From Paenibacillus sp. DMB5 (GTDB lineage: Bacteria; Bacillota; Bacilli; Paenibacillales; Paenibacillaceae), in NCBI RefSeq assembly GCF_001517085.1, contig NZ_LRAC01000155.1, positions 62,001 to 126,000 of the forward strand: a DNA stretch of 64,000 bases. Direction: 5' to 3'. Numbering within the stretch: the stretch's first letter is position 1; every line of letters begins with the position of its first letter. Positions 26,272-35,776 of the stretch are shown here, in pieces. Under the pieces are notes generated by a model. It did not search any database, had not been told where the DNA came from, and saw only the letters and a program-made list of their open reading frames with translations. Both the position numbers and the translations under genes were made by a program.

Positions 26272-27267
26272 TCAGCGGTCTGCCACCGTATCGCGTACAA
26301 CCAGCGACGTCTTGACAAACAGCTGCTGGGGCTTGGTGTCCGGCTGCAGCAGCAGCTGGATCAGCATCTTCGTGCCAAGCTCACTGATATCCGCAATCGG
26401 CTTGCGTACAGTGGTCAGGGCAGGATTCGTGTAACGCGCAAACATAATATCATCGAACCCGAGCAGGGAAATCTGCTGCGGAACGCTGATCTTATGGGCA
26501 TAGCAGGCATTCATGGCCCCGATGGCCATATCGTCATTGGAGCAGAAGACGGCGCTTGGTGGCTCCGGAAGGCTGAGCAGCCGGGACATGGCGGCATAAC
26601 CGCTCTCAATGCTGTAATCGCCCTGCACGAAATAATCTGAATTAAGCGGAATGCGGTGTGCGATCAGACTGTCCATAAAGCCCTGCTTGCGCTCGGTCGA
26701 GGACTTGAAGCCGGGTTTGCCTTCAATAATAGCAAGCTCCCGGTGCCCTTGGGATACCACGTAGTCGATGGCTTCCCTGACACCTTCCCGGTCATTAGCC
26801 ACCACGTTCATAATGCCGGGATCCTCCAGCTGGCGGTTCAGCACGACAAGCGGGATGCCGATGGTTTTGACATGGTAAATAAAAGCATTATCCTCATCGC
26901 TCTGACTCATGACGAGAATACCGTCAAAGCGCTGCGGCTGAATGTTGCCGAAATTACGTACCCCGTCAATCCCGTGGACGGTCAGATTGTAGTTCTCGTC
27001 CAGCGCATGGCTGATACCCTTGATGGCATCCACCAGGAAGCTTGACGAGGTTCCCTGATCAATACTGGAGAAGAACAGCCCAATGGTGAAGGAACGTTTG
27101 GTAACGAGGCTCTTCGCATTGTAATTTGGCACATAGTTCATCTCGGCGGCAATCCGTTCAATCTTGTCGCGGGTGACTTTCTTGATCAGCGGGCTGCCGT
27201 TCAGCGCTCTGGACACCGTAGTATGGGAGACGCCTGCAACGCGTGCAATGTCTTTGATTGTTATCAT
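26272..27267 (-). CDS. LacI-family repressor of the pectin/galacturonate genes
   Basis: 331 aa from ATG 27267 with GGGGAGAG upstream; longer in-frame starts would extend through the operator region. The helix-turn-helix is TIKDIARVAGVSHTTVSRALNG, followed by the hinge helix (NYNAKSLVTKR) and a complete periplasmic-binding-like effector domain ending in SLVVRDT. It is divergent from the pectinesterase gene and lies upstream of uxaB. Matching operators on both sides, plus a palindrome just before its own start, point to control of both units and itself. An ExuR/KdgR-like role is inferred; the inducer would be a uronate or a derivative. Confidence 0.93.
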   Translation of the reverse strand: MITIKDIARVAGVSHTTVSRALNGSPLIKKVTRDKIERIAAEMNYVPNYNAKSLVTKRSFTIGLFFSSIDQGTSSSFLVDAIKGISHALDENYNLTVHGIDGVRNFGNIQPQRFDGILVMSQSDEDNAFIYHVKTIGIPLVVLNRQLEDPGIMNVVANDREGVREAIDYVVSQGHRELAIIEGKPGFKSSTERKQGFMDSLIAHRIPLNSDYFVQGDYSIESGYAAMSRLLSLPEPPSAVFCSNDDMAIGAMNACYAHKISVPQQISLLGFDDIMFARYTNPALTTVRKPIADISELGTKMLIQLLLQPDTKPQQLFVKTSLVVRDTVADR

Positions 27268-27287
27268 AAGCTCTCCCCGGAAAAAAT

Positions 27288-27303
27288 GAATTGTTAACGA
27301 TTC
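27288..27303 (-). promoter_or_regulatory. Palindromic LacI-type site before the repressor gene
   Basis: GAATTGTTAACGATTC is a near-perfect palindrome 21 bases upstream of the lacI start. It has the general look of a LacI operator and may serve autoregulation. Confidence 0.45.
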
Positions 27304-27342
27304 CAGTGTATTCCTCAAACCCTGCCAAGTCAAGGAAATATT

Positions 27343-27396
27343 AAAATGCACACGTTAAAATTTTTGTTGGCACAATGATTAAGAAAGCGCTATAAT
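27343..27396 (+). promoter_or_regulatory. Pectinesterase promoter with LacI-type operator
   Basis: A -35 TTGGCA (27367-27372) and -10 TATAAT (27391-27396) are separated by 18 bases. The operator AATGCACACGTTAAAATTTT at 27345 abuts the -35. AGAAAGCGCTATAA over the -10 is weakly cre-like. Confidence 0.65.
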
Positions 27397-27463
27397 CAAC
27401 TTGTTTGTTTTCCGGGTATGAATGGAATTAATCCAGATTGAACAAAAAGGGGAGGATATGACC

Positions 27464-28417
27464 ATGTGGGTAGGAAAAGAGGCCTTTTGCGATTACCGGA
27501 CAATCCAGGAGGCAGTGGATGAACTTGAGCGCCGGCCCTCTCAGAAGCATGAGACACTGTATATTCTGTCAGGAGTATATGAAGAGGCGGTGCGGATCTA
27601 CCGTTCGGATCTGACCATTGCCGGGATCGGTGAAGTTGTCATTACGAATAACCGTTACGCCCGGCAGCCCGATGAGACCGGGGAAGAGCAGGGGACGTTT
27701 GCCACACCGACCCTGTTCCTGAACGGCAGCAGGCTGGTTATCGAAAATCTGACTGTAGCCAATACCGCCGGACAGGGTCCGGAGATCGGCCAGGCACTGG
27801 CCTTGTATGCCCATTGTGATGAGACGGTGTTCCGTAATTGTACTTTCAAGGGGCATCAGGACACGATTTTTACCGGTCCGCTGCCTGCAGCGAACAAGCA
27901 TGGCGGCCCCTTTGGCGGTATTCCGCTGCGCGAGCGCCATGAACAGTGCCGCCAGCTGTACTCCCGCTGCTATATTGAAGGGACGGTGGATTTTATTTTT
28001 GGCGGGGCAACCGCCTATTTCGAGCAATGTGAAATCCGCAGCCTGCGTTCCGCCCATGATGGCGTCGGTTATGTAACGGCAGCATCTACGCCTGAGAACC
28101 AGACATACGGCTATGTATTTGAGGAGTGTCTGCTGACAGCCGGTGATGATGTCTCGGGCATCTATCTGGGGCGGCCATGGCGCAGCTATGCGGCAACGGC
28201 TTTTGTGAATTGCCGTTTGGGTGCACATATTCACCCTGCCGGCTGGGATAACTGGGGCAACGTGGCCAATGAAGCCACTGTCCGTTACAGCGAATATGCA
28301 GCGTCAGGCCTTAGTGAGCTGCGGGGACAGCGTGCACCGTGGGCCTATGTGGCAGGGGCACGAGATGGTGCCCCGGATAAAGCGCAGGTCTTTGCCGGTA
28401 CGGAGTTCTGGAGATGA
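27464..28417 (+). CDS. Pectinesterase (pectin methylesterase, CE8)
   Basis: 317 aa from ATG 27464, with GGGGAGG 8 bases upstream; ATG 27458 is too close to it. There is no signal peptide, so it should act in the cytoplasm on imported methylated oligogalacturonides. The parallel beta-helix carries QALALY (Gln110), the acid/base Asp133 in GHQDTIF, the nucleophile Asp176 in GTVDFIFGGA, and the substrate Arg in LGRPWRSYA. It is divergent from the LacI gene and should feed galacturonate to UxaC/UxaB/UxaA. Confidence 0.94.
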   Translation: MWVGKEAFCDYRTIQEAVDELERRPSQKHETLYILSGVYEEAVRIYRSDLTIAGIGEVVITNNRYARQPDETGEEQGTFATPTLFLNGSRLVIENLTVANTAGQGPEIGQALALYAHCDETVFRNCTFKGHQDTIFTGPLPAANKHGGPFGGIPLRERHEQCRQLYSRCYIEGTVDFIFGGATAYFEQCEIRSLRSAHDGVGYVTAASTPENQTYGYVFEECLLTAGDDVSGIYLGRPWRSYAATAFVNCRLGAHIHPAGWDNWGNVANEATVRYSEYAASGLSELRGQRAPWAYVAGARDGAPDKAQVFAGTEFWR

Positions 28418-28712
28418 GTGCACTAAGCAGGCCGGACACTGTGGAATCGAGGATTTTCCGGAGCGCGGTGCAGCAGGCATGCCTGATTATGAAGAGCTGT
28501 TTATGAGCCTGAAACCGTCCGTTTGTGCAGCCAAGAAAGCTTAGCCGACTCTGACACAGAGAGCGGAAAGATTTGAACATTAGCAGCGATCTTGCCGTCG
28601 ACCTTCGCAAACCATGTAGTATCCGGATCATTCGTCCCGCCGGCGGAGGGCGGCAGCATCCAGGCACTGCATATGCATCGGTATACGCGTATTGCGGATA
28701 GCAGGGATACGT

Positions 28713-28750
28713 AAGTAAAACCCCCGGCCGAAGGTCCGAGGGTTTTACTT
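28713..28750. terminator. Bidirectional hairpin downstream of the pectinesterase gene
   Basis: AAGTAAAACCC pairs perfectly with GGGTTTTACTT, with an inner GC-rich part. The T run is inside the stem on either strand. The rest of the 28418-28793 gap shows no gene I can support. Confidence 0.55.
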
Positions 28751-28793
28751 CGCCACTGGTTAAAGACCGATCCGAAATTAGGAGGGCCTGAAC

Positions 28794-28922
28794 ATGGCGA
28801 ACGGAAAAGGCTTGCTGGAATGGACCCTGGTGGCCGAATTCCTGATTCCGGGGTGGGGGAACAAATCGTCATTGGTTCCCGCCGCCGCAAAGCTTTCGCG
28901 GCAAAGCCCACGGTCTCTCTAA
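28794..28922 (+). CDS. Small 42-residue open frame with strong ribosome site
   Basis: The peptide starts MANGKGLLEWTLVAEFLI and ends RQSPRSL. The ribosome site TTAGGAGGG is 7 bases from the ATG and follows directly after the hairpin at 28713. The frame overlaps the last bases of the convergent response-regulator gene. It is not recognised. It may be a genuine small protein, or the stump of a gene lost at this junction. Confidence 0.35.
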   Translation: MANGKGLLEWTLVAEFLIPGWGNKSSLVPAAAKLSRQSPRSL

Positions 28923-30525
28923 GCTTCCGTATCCTTGCGCCATTCCCTCGGCGTCATTCCCGTCAGCTTGCTGAAGATTTTGCTGAAGTAGCGTCCGTCC
29001 TGATAGCCGACCATCTCGGCGACGGAGGAGATTTTATGCTGTCCGCCGGCGAGCAGCAGCTTGGCGTTGTCGATGCGGACCCGCTCCAGATATTCCGAGA
29101 TGTTCTCGTTAAACACCTGCTTGAAGCGGCGGGAAACATATTCGCGGCTTAGAAAAAACTCGCCTGCTATTTCCTGCAGTGTGAGGTTATCCATGTAATG
29201 AAGGTCGATATACCGCTTAATTTCATAAATGGCGTTGTTCTCCTGCAGCCGGGAATCCTTCAGTATGTCCGCGATTTCCGCGAAGGCTTCAGTCCATTCC
29301 CTCCGCCATTCTTCAAGAGATAACCGACCGTTCTCATCCAGAGGAAACAGCCCGGGAGATGAAGAAGGTACAGGCTCGCCGGCAGCCGGCGCTTTGTCCT
29401 GAAGCAGCCGGGTTCTCAGCAGCCCGTATTCGTACCGCCAGTATTTCAGGTCCTCCCAGGTGACGGCAGGCAGCCGTCCGACCGCCTGAATCCAGTTGGA
29501 CACCGCACGCCCGATTTGGGAGGCCTCCCCCCGGTGGACCGCCGTCGTGATCTGGCTGGCGTAATCGGCCAGCACGGTTCTCGGGGCAGGCGGCAAGGAG
29601 GAGGGCTCGCCGAAATGATAGATCAACGGCGAATCGTCCAGAAACGAGATGCCGCGGGCGGTTTGGAGCGTCTGCTGGAAGCCGGTGTGAACGCCCTGCG
29701 GAAAGGACACCCAGCTACTGCAGGCGAAGCGGAAACGCGCCCCGAGCACTTTGAACAGGGCTTCATTCATGGCTTTCAGCTTCGCGTCCGTCTGCCCGAG
29801 CTCCCTGGTCAGCAGCAGGACAAGCCCGTAATTGGGGTCCGTATGTTTAAAGGCATAGCCGCTGCGGGACGAGCCGATCACCTCGTTGCAAATATTGCCC
29901 ATCAGAAAATGCAGCAGGTCGGGATTGCGCCCGAATTTGCCCAGCACGGCGCGCGGAAGCGGATCGGTCAGCAGCATGACGATCCGACATTCCGCCGCCG
30001 CGGACCATCCAAACGCAGCGCTCAGCTCGTCCGCGGCTCCCGGATGAGGCCGGGCCGGGAGACGAGGGATGAGAGCGTTTTATCCCAGTACATGGGCAGC
30101 GTTTTGTTGATCTCTACATCCTTTTGAATGTTGAGGCTGCGCGCTTCCTCGTCCTTGCGCCAGGCCTCTGCAGCATGGCCGAGCGCTTCGAGCAGCTCGC
30201 TGCGGCTGATCGGCTTCAGCAGGTAGTCCATCCCCCCGTGCTTGATTGTATTGCGGATATAAGCGTAGTCGTCATAGCCGCTGATCACGATCCTTTTGGA
30301 GGATGGGGCCTTGTCCTCGATCCACTGGAGCAGCGCCATACCGTCCACATTGGGCATTTTCATATCGGTAAAGATGATTTCCGGCCGCTCGCGCTCGATC
30401 AGCGCCATGGCCGATTCCCCGTCGCAAGCCTCCAAAACGTCCGTAATGTTATACTCCTCCCAGGCCACAAGAAGCCGGATTGAATCCCTTACGTCAGCTT
30501 CATCATCCACGATCAGCACTTTCAT
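28919..30525 (-). pseudogene. Response regulator, YesN/AraC type, single-base frameshift
   Basis: The reconstructed protein is about 535 aa. The receiver is complete: acidic pocket DDEADV, phospho-acceptor Asp54 in FTDMKMP, and Lys in YLLKPIS. The frame ends at 30022 after SLVSRPGLIREP, but the next frame runs on as AADELSAAFGW and through to the C-terminal AraC domain with two helix-turn-helices (LTLQEIAGEFFLSREYVSRR and SSVAEMVGYQDGRYFSKIF). One lost base in the GC-rich stretch 30045-30060 explains the break. The start overlaps the kinase gene by 23 bases. It would control the transport operon at 32547. Confidence 0.9.
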
Positions 30526-32338
30526 GGTGAACCGCTCCTTCCGTCAAAGGGATGCCGAGGTGCACGGAGAAGCCGCGAGGCTTCGCATGCCCGATCGTTA
30601 CAGCTGCTTTATCGTTATAGAACAGGCGCAGCCTGGAGATGACATTGATTAATCCGATGCTGCCGCCTTCCGTGCCGCCCGGATTTCCATGGGCGATCCA
30701 ACGCTGCAGCTCCTGCAGGCGCTCCGGGGTTACGCCTGGGCCATTGTCGGTGACCGTGATGCCGAGCATCCCGCCGCCATCCGCTACCGAAATGGAGATT
30801 ACAGCCTGCTCCGCCGATTCAAAGCCGTGCTTGAAGCAGTTCTCGACAATCGGCTGGAGAATCATTTTAGGAATGGAGGTGCTCAAGTCGGGGTCACCGA
30901 CGATTTCAATGCTGTAACGGAGCCTGTCCTTGAACCGCTGCTGCTGCAGTTCCAGGTAAGCCTGCACATGGGCGATCTCCTTGGAGAGCGGAACCACGGG
31001 CTCATCCGTGTTCATGTTGTAGCGCATCATGAGGCCGAGGGAAGAGGTGAGCTCATAGATCCGGGGTACCTTGTGATGCAGGGCGACGGAGCCGATAGAC
31101 TGCAGCGTATTAAAAATAAAATGCGGATTAATTTGCGCCTGAAGCGCTTTTAGCTGATTATCCTTGTTGGCCAGCTCCAGCCTCAGCTCCCGCATAATCA
31201 GATTATCGATCGTATCGACCATGTTCTTGATCGCGCTCCCCAGCACGCCGACTTCGTCGCTGCGTTCCTGGGCGTCGAACTGGAGCTTTCCGAGCTTGAT
31301 TTTGCGGATCGATTCGGTCAGCCGCTTGATCGGGGCTGTTACCATTACTGAGACGAACAGCGCAGCGGCAATCGCAATGAACAGAAAGGTCAGCAGCACG
31401 AGCATATTGATGCGCAGCACGCTCGAGGCGTTGCTGTACAGGTAGCTGTCGGGAATCTGCTTGGCGACAATCCAGATGCGGCCGATCAGCTCGAATTTCT
31501 CGAACACGACGATGCCGTTATAGCCGTCGTCCCCGCTCCAGTCGAAATATCCGGCGCCGGCGAAGCTGTAACGGGCATGCCGCAGCCAGGCGTGATCGGG
31601 TTTGGTGCCGAGCTCTTCTTCTCTGGAGGTGTAGATGGCGGTTCCGGTGTCGTCCAGCAGATAAATATTCTCCTCACCTTTTTCGTAGAGCATGTTCATG
31701 ATGCTGCGGAATCCGTCCAGCTTGAAGTCGACCGACAGTACGCCGACCCGCTCCTTGAGCGGGGCCCGGTATACCGGGCGGTGAATCGTAAAGACAGTGT
31801 TGGAGGGACTGTAAGGGAATTCCTCCATGCCGTAGTTGTGGGAGGGGTGAGGCGGTTCCAGAAAGGGATCATTTTTGTCGAGAGGCTGTACGAAATGCCC
31901 CGTTAATCCCTCGCCTCCAGGCCCCCGCTTGAGATACCCGTCGATAAGCAGCCACGATTGGTCCGCCAGATCGGAATAAAGGTAAACCTGCTGTATATCC
32001 TTAGCGGATTGCTCAATGGCGTGCAGCCCGGAATAAATGTTGTTCTCGATCATAAAATCACTCCGGCCCTCAACTAAAATGTTATACAGGCTGTTCGTCA
32101 TCCGGATGTTGTTATACGCATAAAGGGAGATGTTGTTCATCCCGTTCAGCTGTCCTATCAGACTGGTAGTTCCCTGGCGGATTGTATTGGAATTTTCGCG
32201 GATAGCGTCTTCCTTTAAAGAATGTTTGGTATAAAAATAGGAAATCAGGATCGAAGCCGCAATCGGCAGGAGAATGGCGGCCATCAGAAAGACGCTCAGC
32301 TTGTAGCGGATGCTGCTCCGAAAGCTCCGGTATCTCAT
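30503..32338 (-). CDS. Sensor histidine kinase, YesM family
   Basis: 611 aa. Transmembrane segments near 15-36 and 310-333 flank a sensor of about 270 residues. A HAMP linker (TAPIKRLTESIRKIKLG) follows, then QINPHFIFNTLQ with the phospho-His at 406, the N box ENCFKHGF and the G box DNGPGVTPE. It is divergent from the solute-binding gene at 32547 and overlaps the response-regulator gene. It probably senses the sugar carried by that importer (inference). Confidence 0.93.
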   Translation of the reverse strand: MRYRSFRSSIRYKLSVFLMAAILLPIAASILISYFYTKHSLKEDAIRENSNTIRQGTTSLIGQLNGMNNISLYAYNNIRMTNSLYNILVEGRSDFMIENNIYSGLHAIEQSAKDIQQVYLYSDLADQSWLLIDGYLKRGPGGEGLTGHFVQPLDKNDPFLEPPHPSHNYGMEEFPYSPSNTVFTIHRPVYRAPLKERVGVLSVDFKLDGFRSIMNMLYEKGEENIYLLDDTGTAIYTSREEELGTKPDHAWLRHARYSFAGAGYFDWSGDDGYNGIVVFEKFELIGRIWIVAKQIPDSYLYSNASSVLRINMLVLLTFLFIAIAAALFVSVMVTAPIKRLTESIRKIKLGKLQFDAQERSDEVGVLGSAIKNMVDTIDNLIMRELRLELANKDNQLKALQAQINPHFIFNTLQSIGSVALHHKVPRIYELTSSLGLMMRYNMNTDEPVVPLSKEIAHVQAYLELQQQRFKDRLRYSIEIVGDPDLSTSIPKMILQPIVENCFKHGFESAEQAVISISVADGGGMLGITVTDNGPGVTPERLQELQRWIAHGNPGGTEGGSIGLINVISRLRLFYNDKAAVTIGHAKPRGFSVHLGIPLTEGAVHHESADRG

Positions 32339-32495
32339 GATCGGTCCCCTCCGTTTCCCGAATTGGTTAACAGTCTAGCATCGCTTCCGAGGCGGGTCAA
32401 TAGGCTTCCTGACCGAAGCGTAAAAAGAAAGGGAGGTCACAATCTTACACATTTTTGGTCAACGCCGGCTGTATTCGCCCTCCCGGTGCGCTTAG

Positions 32496-32521
32496 TATAC
32501 TGAGTGTGTAAAGCGCTTACA
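32496..32521 (+). promoter_or_regulatory. -10 element followed by a palindromic cre/LacI-like site
   Basis: TATACT (32496-32501) is followed by TGTAAAGCGCTTACA (32507-32521), nearly palindromic and matching the cre consensus in the AARCGNWWWCA part. A site just downstream of a -10 suits repression. CcpA is a candidate. Confidence 0.55.
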
Positions 32522-32546
32522 CGAAAACACAAAGGGAGGTTATGGT

Positions 32547-33815
32547 ATGAAAAAATGGTCGTCCATCTTTATGGCAGGCTCGTTATCGCTGGCGATGCTG
32601 GCCGCAGGGTGCTCGGGCGGCGGCACCAACGCCGGGAGCGCCGTGAATCCTACAGACACAGCGGGGTCCGGCGGCAAGGATGAGATTACGCTATATACCA
32701 TTCAGTCCACGAACCCCAATTTCCAGGCCTGGCTGGACGAAGCTCAGGAGAAAAGCGGGGTCAAAATCAACTGGGTCGCCGCTCCGACCGATTCGGACAC
32801 CCGTCAGCAGAAAGTTTCCACGATCCTTTCTTCCGGCGACAGCTCCGTGGACATTCTGGAGGTCAACGATGAAATGGCTACTTCCTTCAAGAACTCCGGC
32901 TGGCTGGAGCCGCTGCAGGACACGGTGCTGACCGGGGATATTATGGAGCAGCTGCCGCAAGGCTATATGAAGGATATGCTCACCTCCGCCAAAGGCGATG
33001 TGCTCGGCGTGCCAAGCTATACGGGCTATCTTGCGCTGTGGGTCGACCAGAAGAAGCTGGATGCGGCCGGAATGACCTCGATTGAGAACAAAGAGGATTT
33101 TATGAATTTCCTGAAGGCTACGACCAAGGACGGGCAGTACGGCTACGGCGGCTCCTGGGAAAAGACATACGTCTTTAATGAAATCGCAACCTTCGTCAAT
33201 CTGTTTGGAGGCGATTACTACGACTGGACCAACGAGAACAGCCGCGAGGCGGTCAAATTTATGTATGACATGGCCAATACGTGGAAGGTAACGCCGGTCG
33301 ACCAGATCGCGGATAAATACGAGCAAATGAACCAGAAATTTATCGACGGCAAATACGCCTCGGTATTCATGTGGGGAACAGGAACGGACTATAAGCAGGC
33401 GAACCGCTACGGTCCGGACCAGATCCATATGATCAATATGCCGGAATTCGCGAATCGCAGCATCTTTACCGACTCCTGGAGCTATGTTCTGAATTCGGCC
33501 TCCAAAAACAAAGAGGCAGCGATCAAGTTCCTTAAATACGCGGCCAGCGAGGACGGTGAGCTGAACGGCTGGAAGAACTTCGACCGTTATCCGGCCAGAG
33601 CCGATGTTGCGGCCAATGAAGCGGTGACCGGCGACATCAAGGAGATTTATACCGAGATTCAGGCTACCAACGAGGTGCGCGGCCGTCCGATGCTGCCACA
33701 GACGATGGAGTTCATCTCCGAAATGGGCACGCTGTTCCAGAACTATATCCAGGACAAAATTACTTTGGATGAATTCTGCACAAAAGCGCAGGAGGCGGTT
33801 GAGCGCTACCGGTAA
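32547..33815 (+). CDS. ABC transporter solute-binding lipoprotein (family 1)
   Basis: 422 aa. The signal peptide ends in MLAAGCSGGG with the lipid-anchored Cys22, followed by a Gly/Ser/Thr linker. The mature part has the family-1 pattern: an early ITLYTIQSTNPNFQAWLDEAQ strand-helix and VLGVPSYTGYLALWVDQKKL. AAAGGGAGG is 8 bases before the ATG. It is the first gene of a unit with two permeases and a DUF2961 gene. Small GC-rich hairpins lie in the 122-base gap before the first permease and may raise the binding protein's relative expression. Confidence 0.93.
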   Translation: MKKWSSIFMAGSLSLAMLAAGCSGGGTNAGSAVNPTDTAGSGGKDEITLYTIQSTNPNFQAWLDEAQEKSGVKINWVAAPTDSDTRQQKVSTILSSGDSSVDILEVNDEMATSFKNSGWLEPLQDTVLTGDIMEQLPQGYMKDMLTSAKGDVLGVPSYTGYLALWVDQKKLDAAGMTSIENKEDFMNFLKATTKDGQYGYGGSWEKTYVFNEIATFVNLFGGDYYDWTNENSREAVKFMYDMANTWKVTPVDQIADKYEQMNQKFIDGKYASVFMWGTGTDYKQANRYGPDQIHMINMPEFANRSIFTDSWSYVLNSASKNKEAAIKFLKYAASEDGELNGWKNFDRYPARADVAANEAVTGDIKEIYTEIQATNEVRGRPMLPQTMEFISEMGTLFQNYIQDKITLDEFCTKAQEAVERYR

Positions 33816-33937
33816 ATCATCCATGATTCACATCCAGCCTCAAAGGTTTCGCCGAAACGGGGGATCAGGCGGACGGTGCTCCTAAGCCCCGCCCCTTTTC
33901 TTCCGGCGGCTATGCCGCAGGAAAGGAGCGTTCTCGC

Positions 33938-34813
33938 ATGTACGCCAGCCGAAAATATTTGGCGATAGCCTGGATTCTTGTGCTGCCGGCGCTGATCATC
34001 CGGGTATTCACAACCATTTATCCCATTATCGAGACGTTCCGCATCAGTTTGTATGAAGTCAAGCTGCTGCAGGGCATCCGTGAGTTTGTAGGTTTCGATA
34101 ATTTTATTCAACTGTTTCAGGACTCCAAAGTCATCACGTCCATGGGATTCACCGTCATTTTTGTCGTCGGCTCCATGCTCGGACATATCGTGCTTGGTAT
34201 TGCGCTGGCGCTGATTCTAAATATGAAGTTCGCAGGGCAAAAAATACTCCGGACAATTGTGCTGCTTCCCTGGGCCATGCCGATGGTTGTCATTGCCATG
34301 GCGTCCAAGTGGGCATTCAACAACGATTACGGTCTCATTAACGACTTTGTCCGGTGGTTTAACCCTGATTTTAATCTCGATTGGCTGATCCACACCAATA
34401 CGGCGCGTTTTGCCGTCATTGCCGTCGACCTGTGGAAAGACCTTCCGTTCTTCGCGATTCTGGTGCTGGCGGGGCTGCAGTTCATTTCTGCGGAAATGTA
34501 CGAAGCGGCCAAGATTGACGGCGCCGGTCCGATCCGGTCGTTCTTTGGCATTACGCTGCCGATGCTGTCCCGGAATATTTTGGTGCTGAGCATATTCTTC
34601 ACGATGTGGCGGATCACCTCCTTTGATATCGTTTATGCGATGACAAGCGGCGGACCGGGGGAAAGCACCGCGCTGATCGCCTACCGGGTAACGACCGAGG
34701 CGTTTACCAATCTCAATACCGGCTACGCCGCTTCGATCGCGGTCGTGCTGTTTGTCGTTATGGCTCTGCTCAGCTGGCTCAGCATGTCCGCGGCCAAACG
34801 CGTAGATTACTAA
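33938..34813 (+). CDS. Carbohydrate ABC transporter permease (MalF/UgpA type)
   Basis: 291 aa, six membrane helices. The EAA loop reads EMYEAAKIDGAGPIRSFFGI. The ATG follows GGAAAGGAGCG. It pairs with the next gene, 13 bases downstream. No ATPase gene is present; a shared ATPase elsewhere is expected. Substrate unknown, probably a plant or fungal oligosaccharide given the DUF2961 partner. Confidence 0.95.
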   Translation: MYASRKYLAIAWILVLPALIIRVFTTIYPIIETFRISLYEVKLLQGIREFVGFDNFIQLFQDSKVITSMGFTVIFVVGSMLGHIVLGIALALILNMKFAGQKILRTIVLLPWAMPMVVIAMASKWAFNNDYGLINDFVRWFNPDFNLDWLIHTNTARFAVIAVDLWKDLPFFAILVLAGLQFISAEMYEAAKIDGAGPIRSFFGITLPMLSRNILVLSIFFTMWRITSFDIVYAMTSGGPGESTALIAYRVTTEAFTNLNTGYAASIAVVLFVVMALLSWLSMSAAKRVDY

Positions 34814-34826
34814 GGAGCGATGTACG

Positions 34827-35672
34827 ATGACGAACCAAAATCCGAGACCGCTGCCGCTGACCCTGTTCATGTGGGGATTGGCCCTGATCGTCGCTTTCCT
34901 GATCCTATTTCCGCTCTGGTGGATTTTTATTTCCTCCATCACGCCGTCCGGCGAGCTGTTTTCCACACCAATCAAATACTGGCCGGACCATCCGACGCTT
35001 GCGAGCTACCGTTATCTGATCGAAAACGTCGGGCTGCTTCCTAAAATATGGGACACCGCAATTATAGTCGGGTTGTCCATCCTGATCGGGATGGTCGTTT
35101 CCGTCATGGCCGCCTTCAGCTTTGCACGGTTCCGTACCCGGGGCCTTGCGCTCGCCATAGGCTTCCTGCTGGCGTCAATGCTTATTCCGGATGTTGTCAC
35201 GGCCCGGCCGCTGTACGATTTTCTGCGCAGCGTGCATCTTTACGATACGTATACGGGACTCATTATTCTGTATATCAGCGGCATTCTTCCGTTTACGATT
35301 CTGATCCTGCAAAACTATCTGAACGATGTTCCGGTTTCCATCGAGGAGTCGGCCGCCATCGACGGCTGCGGTTTTTTTCAGTCACTGATTTACGTTACCG
35401 TTCCGTTGCTCAGACCTGCGCTTGCGACCGTCTGTATCGTTAACTTTATTACCTGCCTCAACAACTTCTTTACGCCGCTGTTCTACTCCAACGGTATCTC
35501 GGTGCTGTCCACGGCCATCACACAGCTGCCTCTAAGGGATAATATGTACGCCGTGCCGTGGGATCTGGTCAGCGCGATGGGATGGATCATTATTTTGCCG
35601 ATTATCCTCTTCGTGGCCATCTTCCAGAGACAGATCATGGAGGGAATTATGGCTGGCGGAGTTAAGGGCTGA
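34827..35672 (+). CDS. Carbohydrate ABC transporter permease (MalG/UgpE type)
   Basis: 281 aa, six membrane helices. The EAA loop is SIEESAAIDGCGFFQSLIYV, and the C terminus FQRQIMEGIMAGGVKG is typical for the MalG side. TAAGGAGCG precedes the start. It forms the channel with the preceding gene product. Confidence 0.95.
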   Translation: MTNQNPRPLPLTLFMWGLALIVAFLILFPLWWIFISSITPSGELFSTPIKYWPDHPTLASYRYLIENVGLLPKIWDTAIIVGLSILIGMVVSVMAAFSFARFRTRGLALAIGFLLASMLIPDVVTARPLYDFLRSVHLYDTYTGLIILYISGILPFTILILQNYLNDVPVSIEESAAIDGCGFFQSLIYVTVPLLRPALATVCIVNFITCLNNFFTPLFYSNGISVLSTAITQLPLRDNMYAVPWDLVSAMGWIIILPIILFVAIFQRQIMEGIMAGGVKG

Positions 35673-35776
35673 TTTCAGGCATGAGGCACTGTTCATGGGA
35701 ATAAAAGCATTGCGGCTGGTGATCCGAGAAGGGGCATTGTTGAAAAAAAGCTGATTACGAGAGGAGCATATCTATT

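Noticed and set aside
28501..28911. 136-codon minus-strand frame across the gap after the pectinesterase gene
   Set aside because: It crosses the strong hairpin at 28713, has no ribosome site and its composition is not protein-like.
32691..33824. 377-codon minus-strand frame opposite the second solute-binding gene
   Set aside because: It is a codon-bias shadow of a clear lipoprotein gene and would overlap it fully.
33843..33930. Rho-independent terminator between the binding protein and the first permease
   Set aside because: Only short GC-rich hairpins without a proper T tract are present. They are noted as possible attenuating or stabilising structures.
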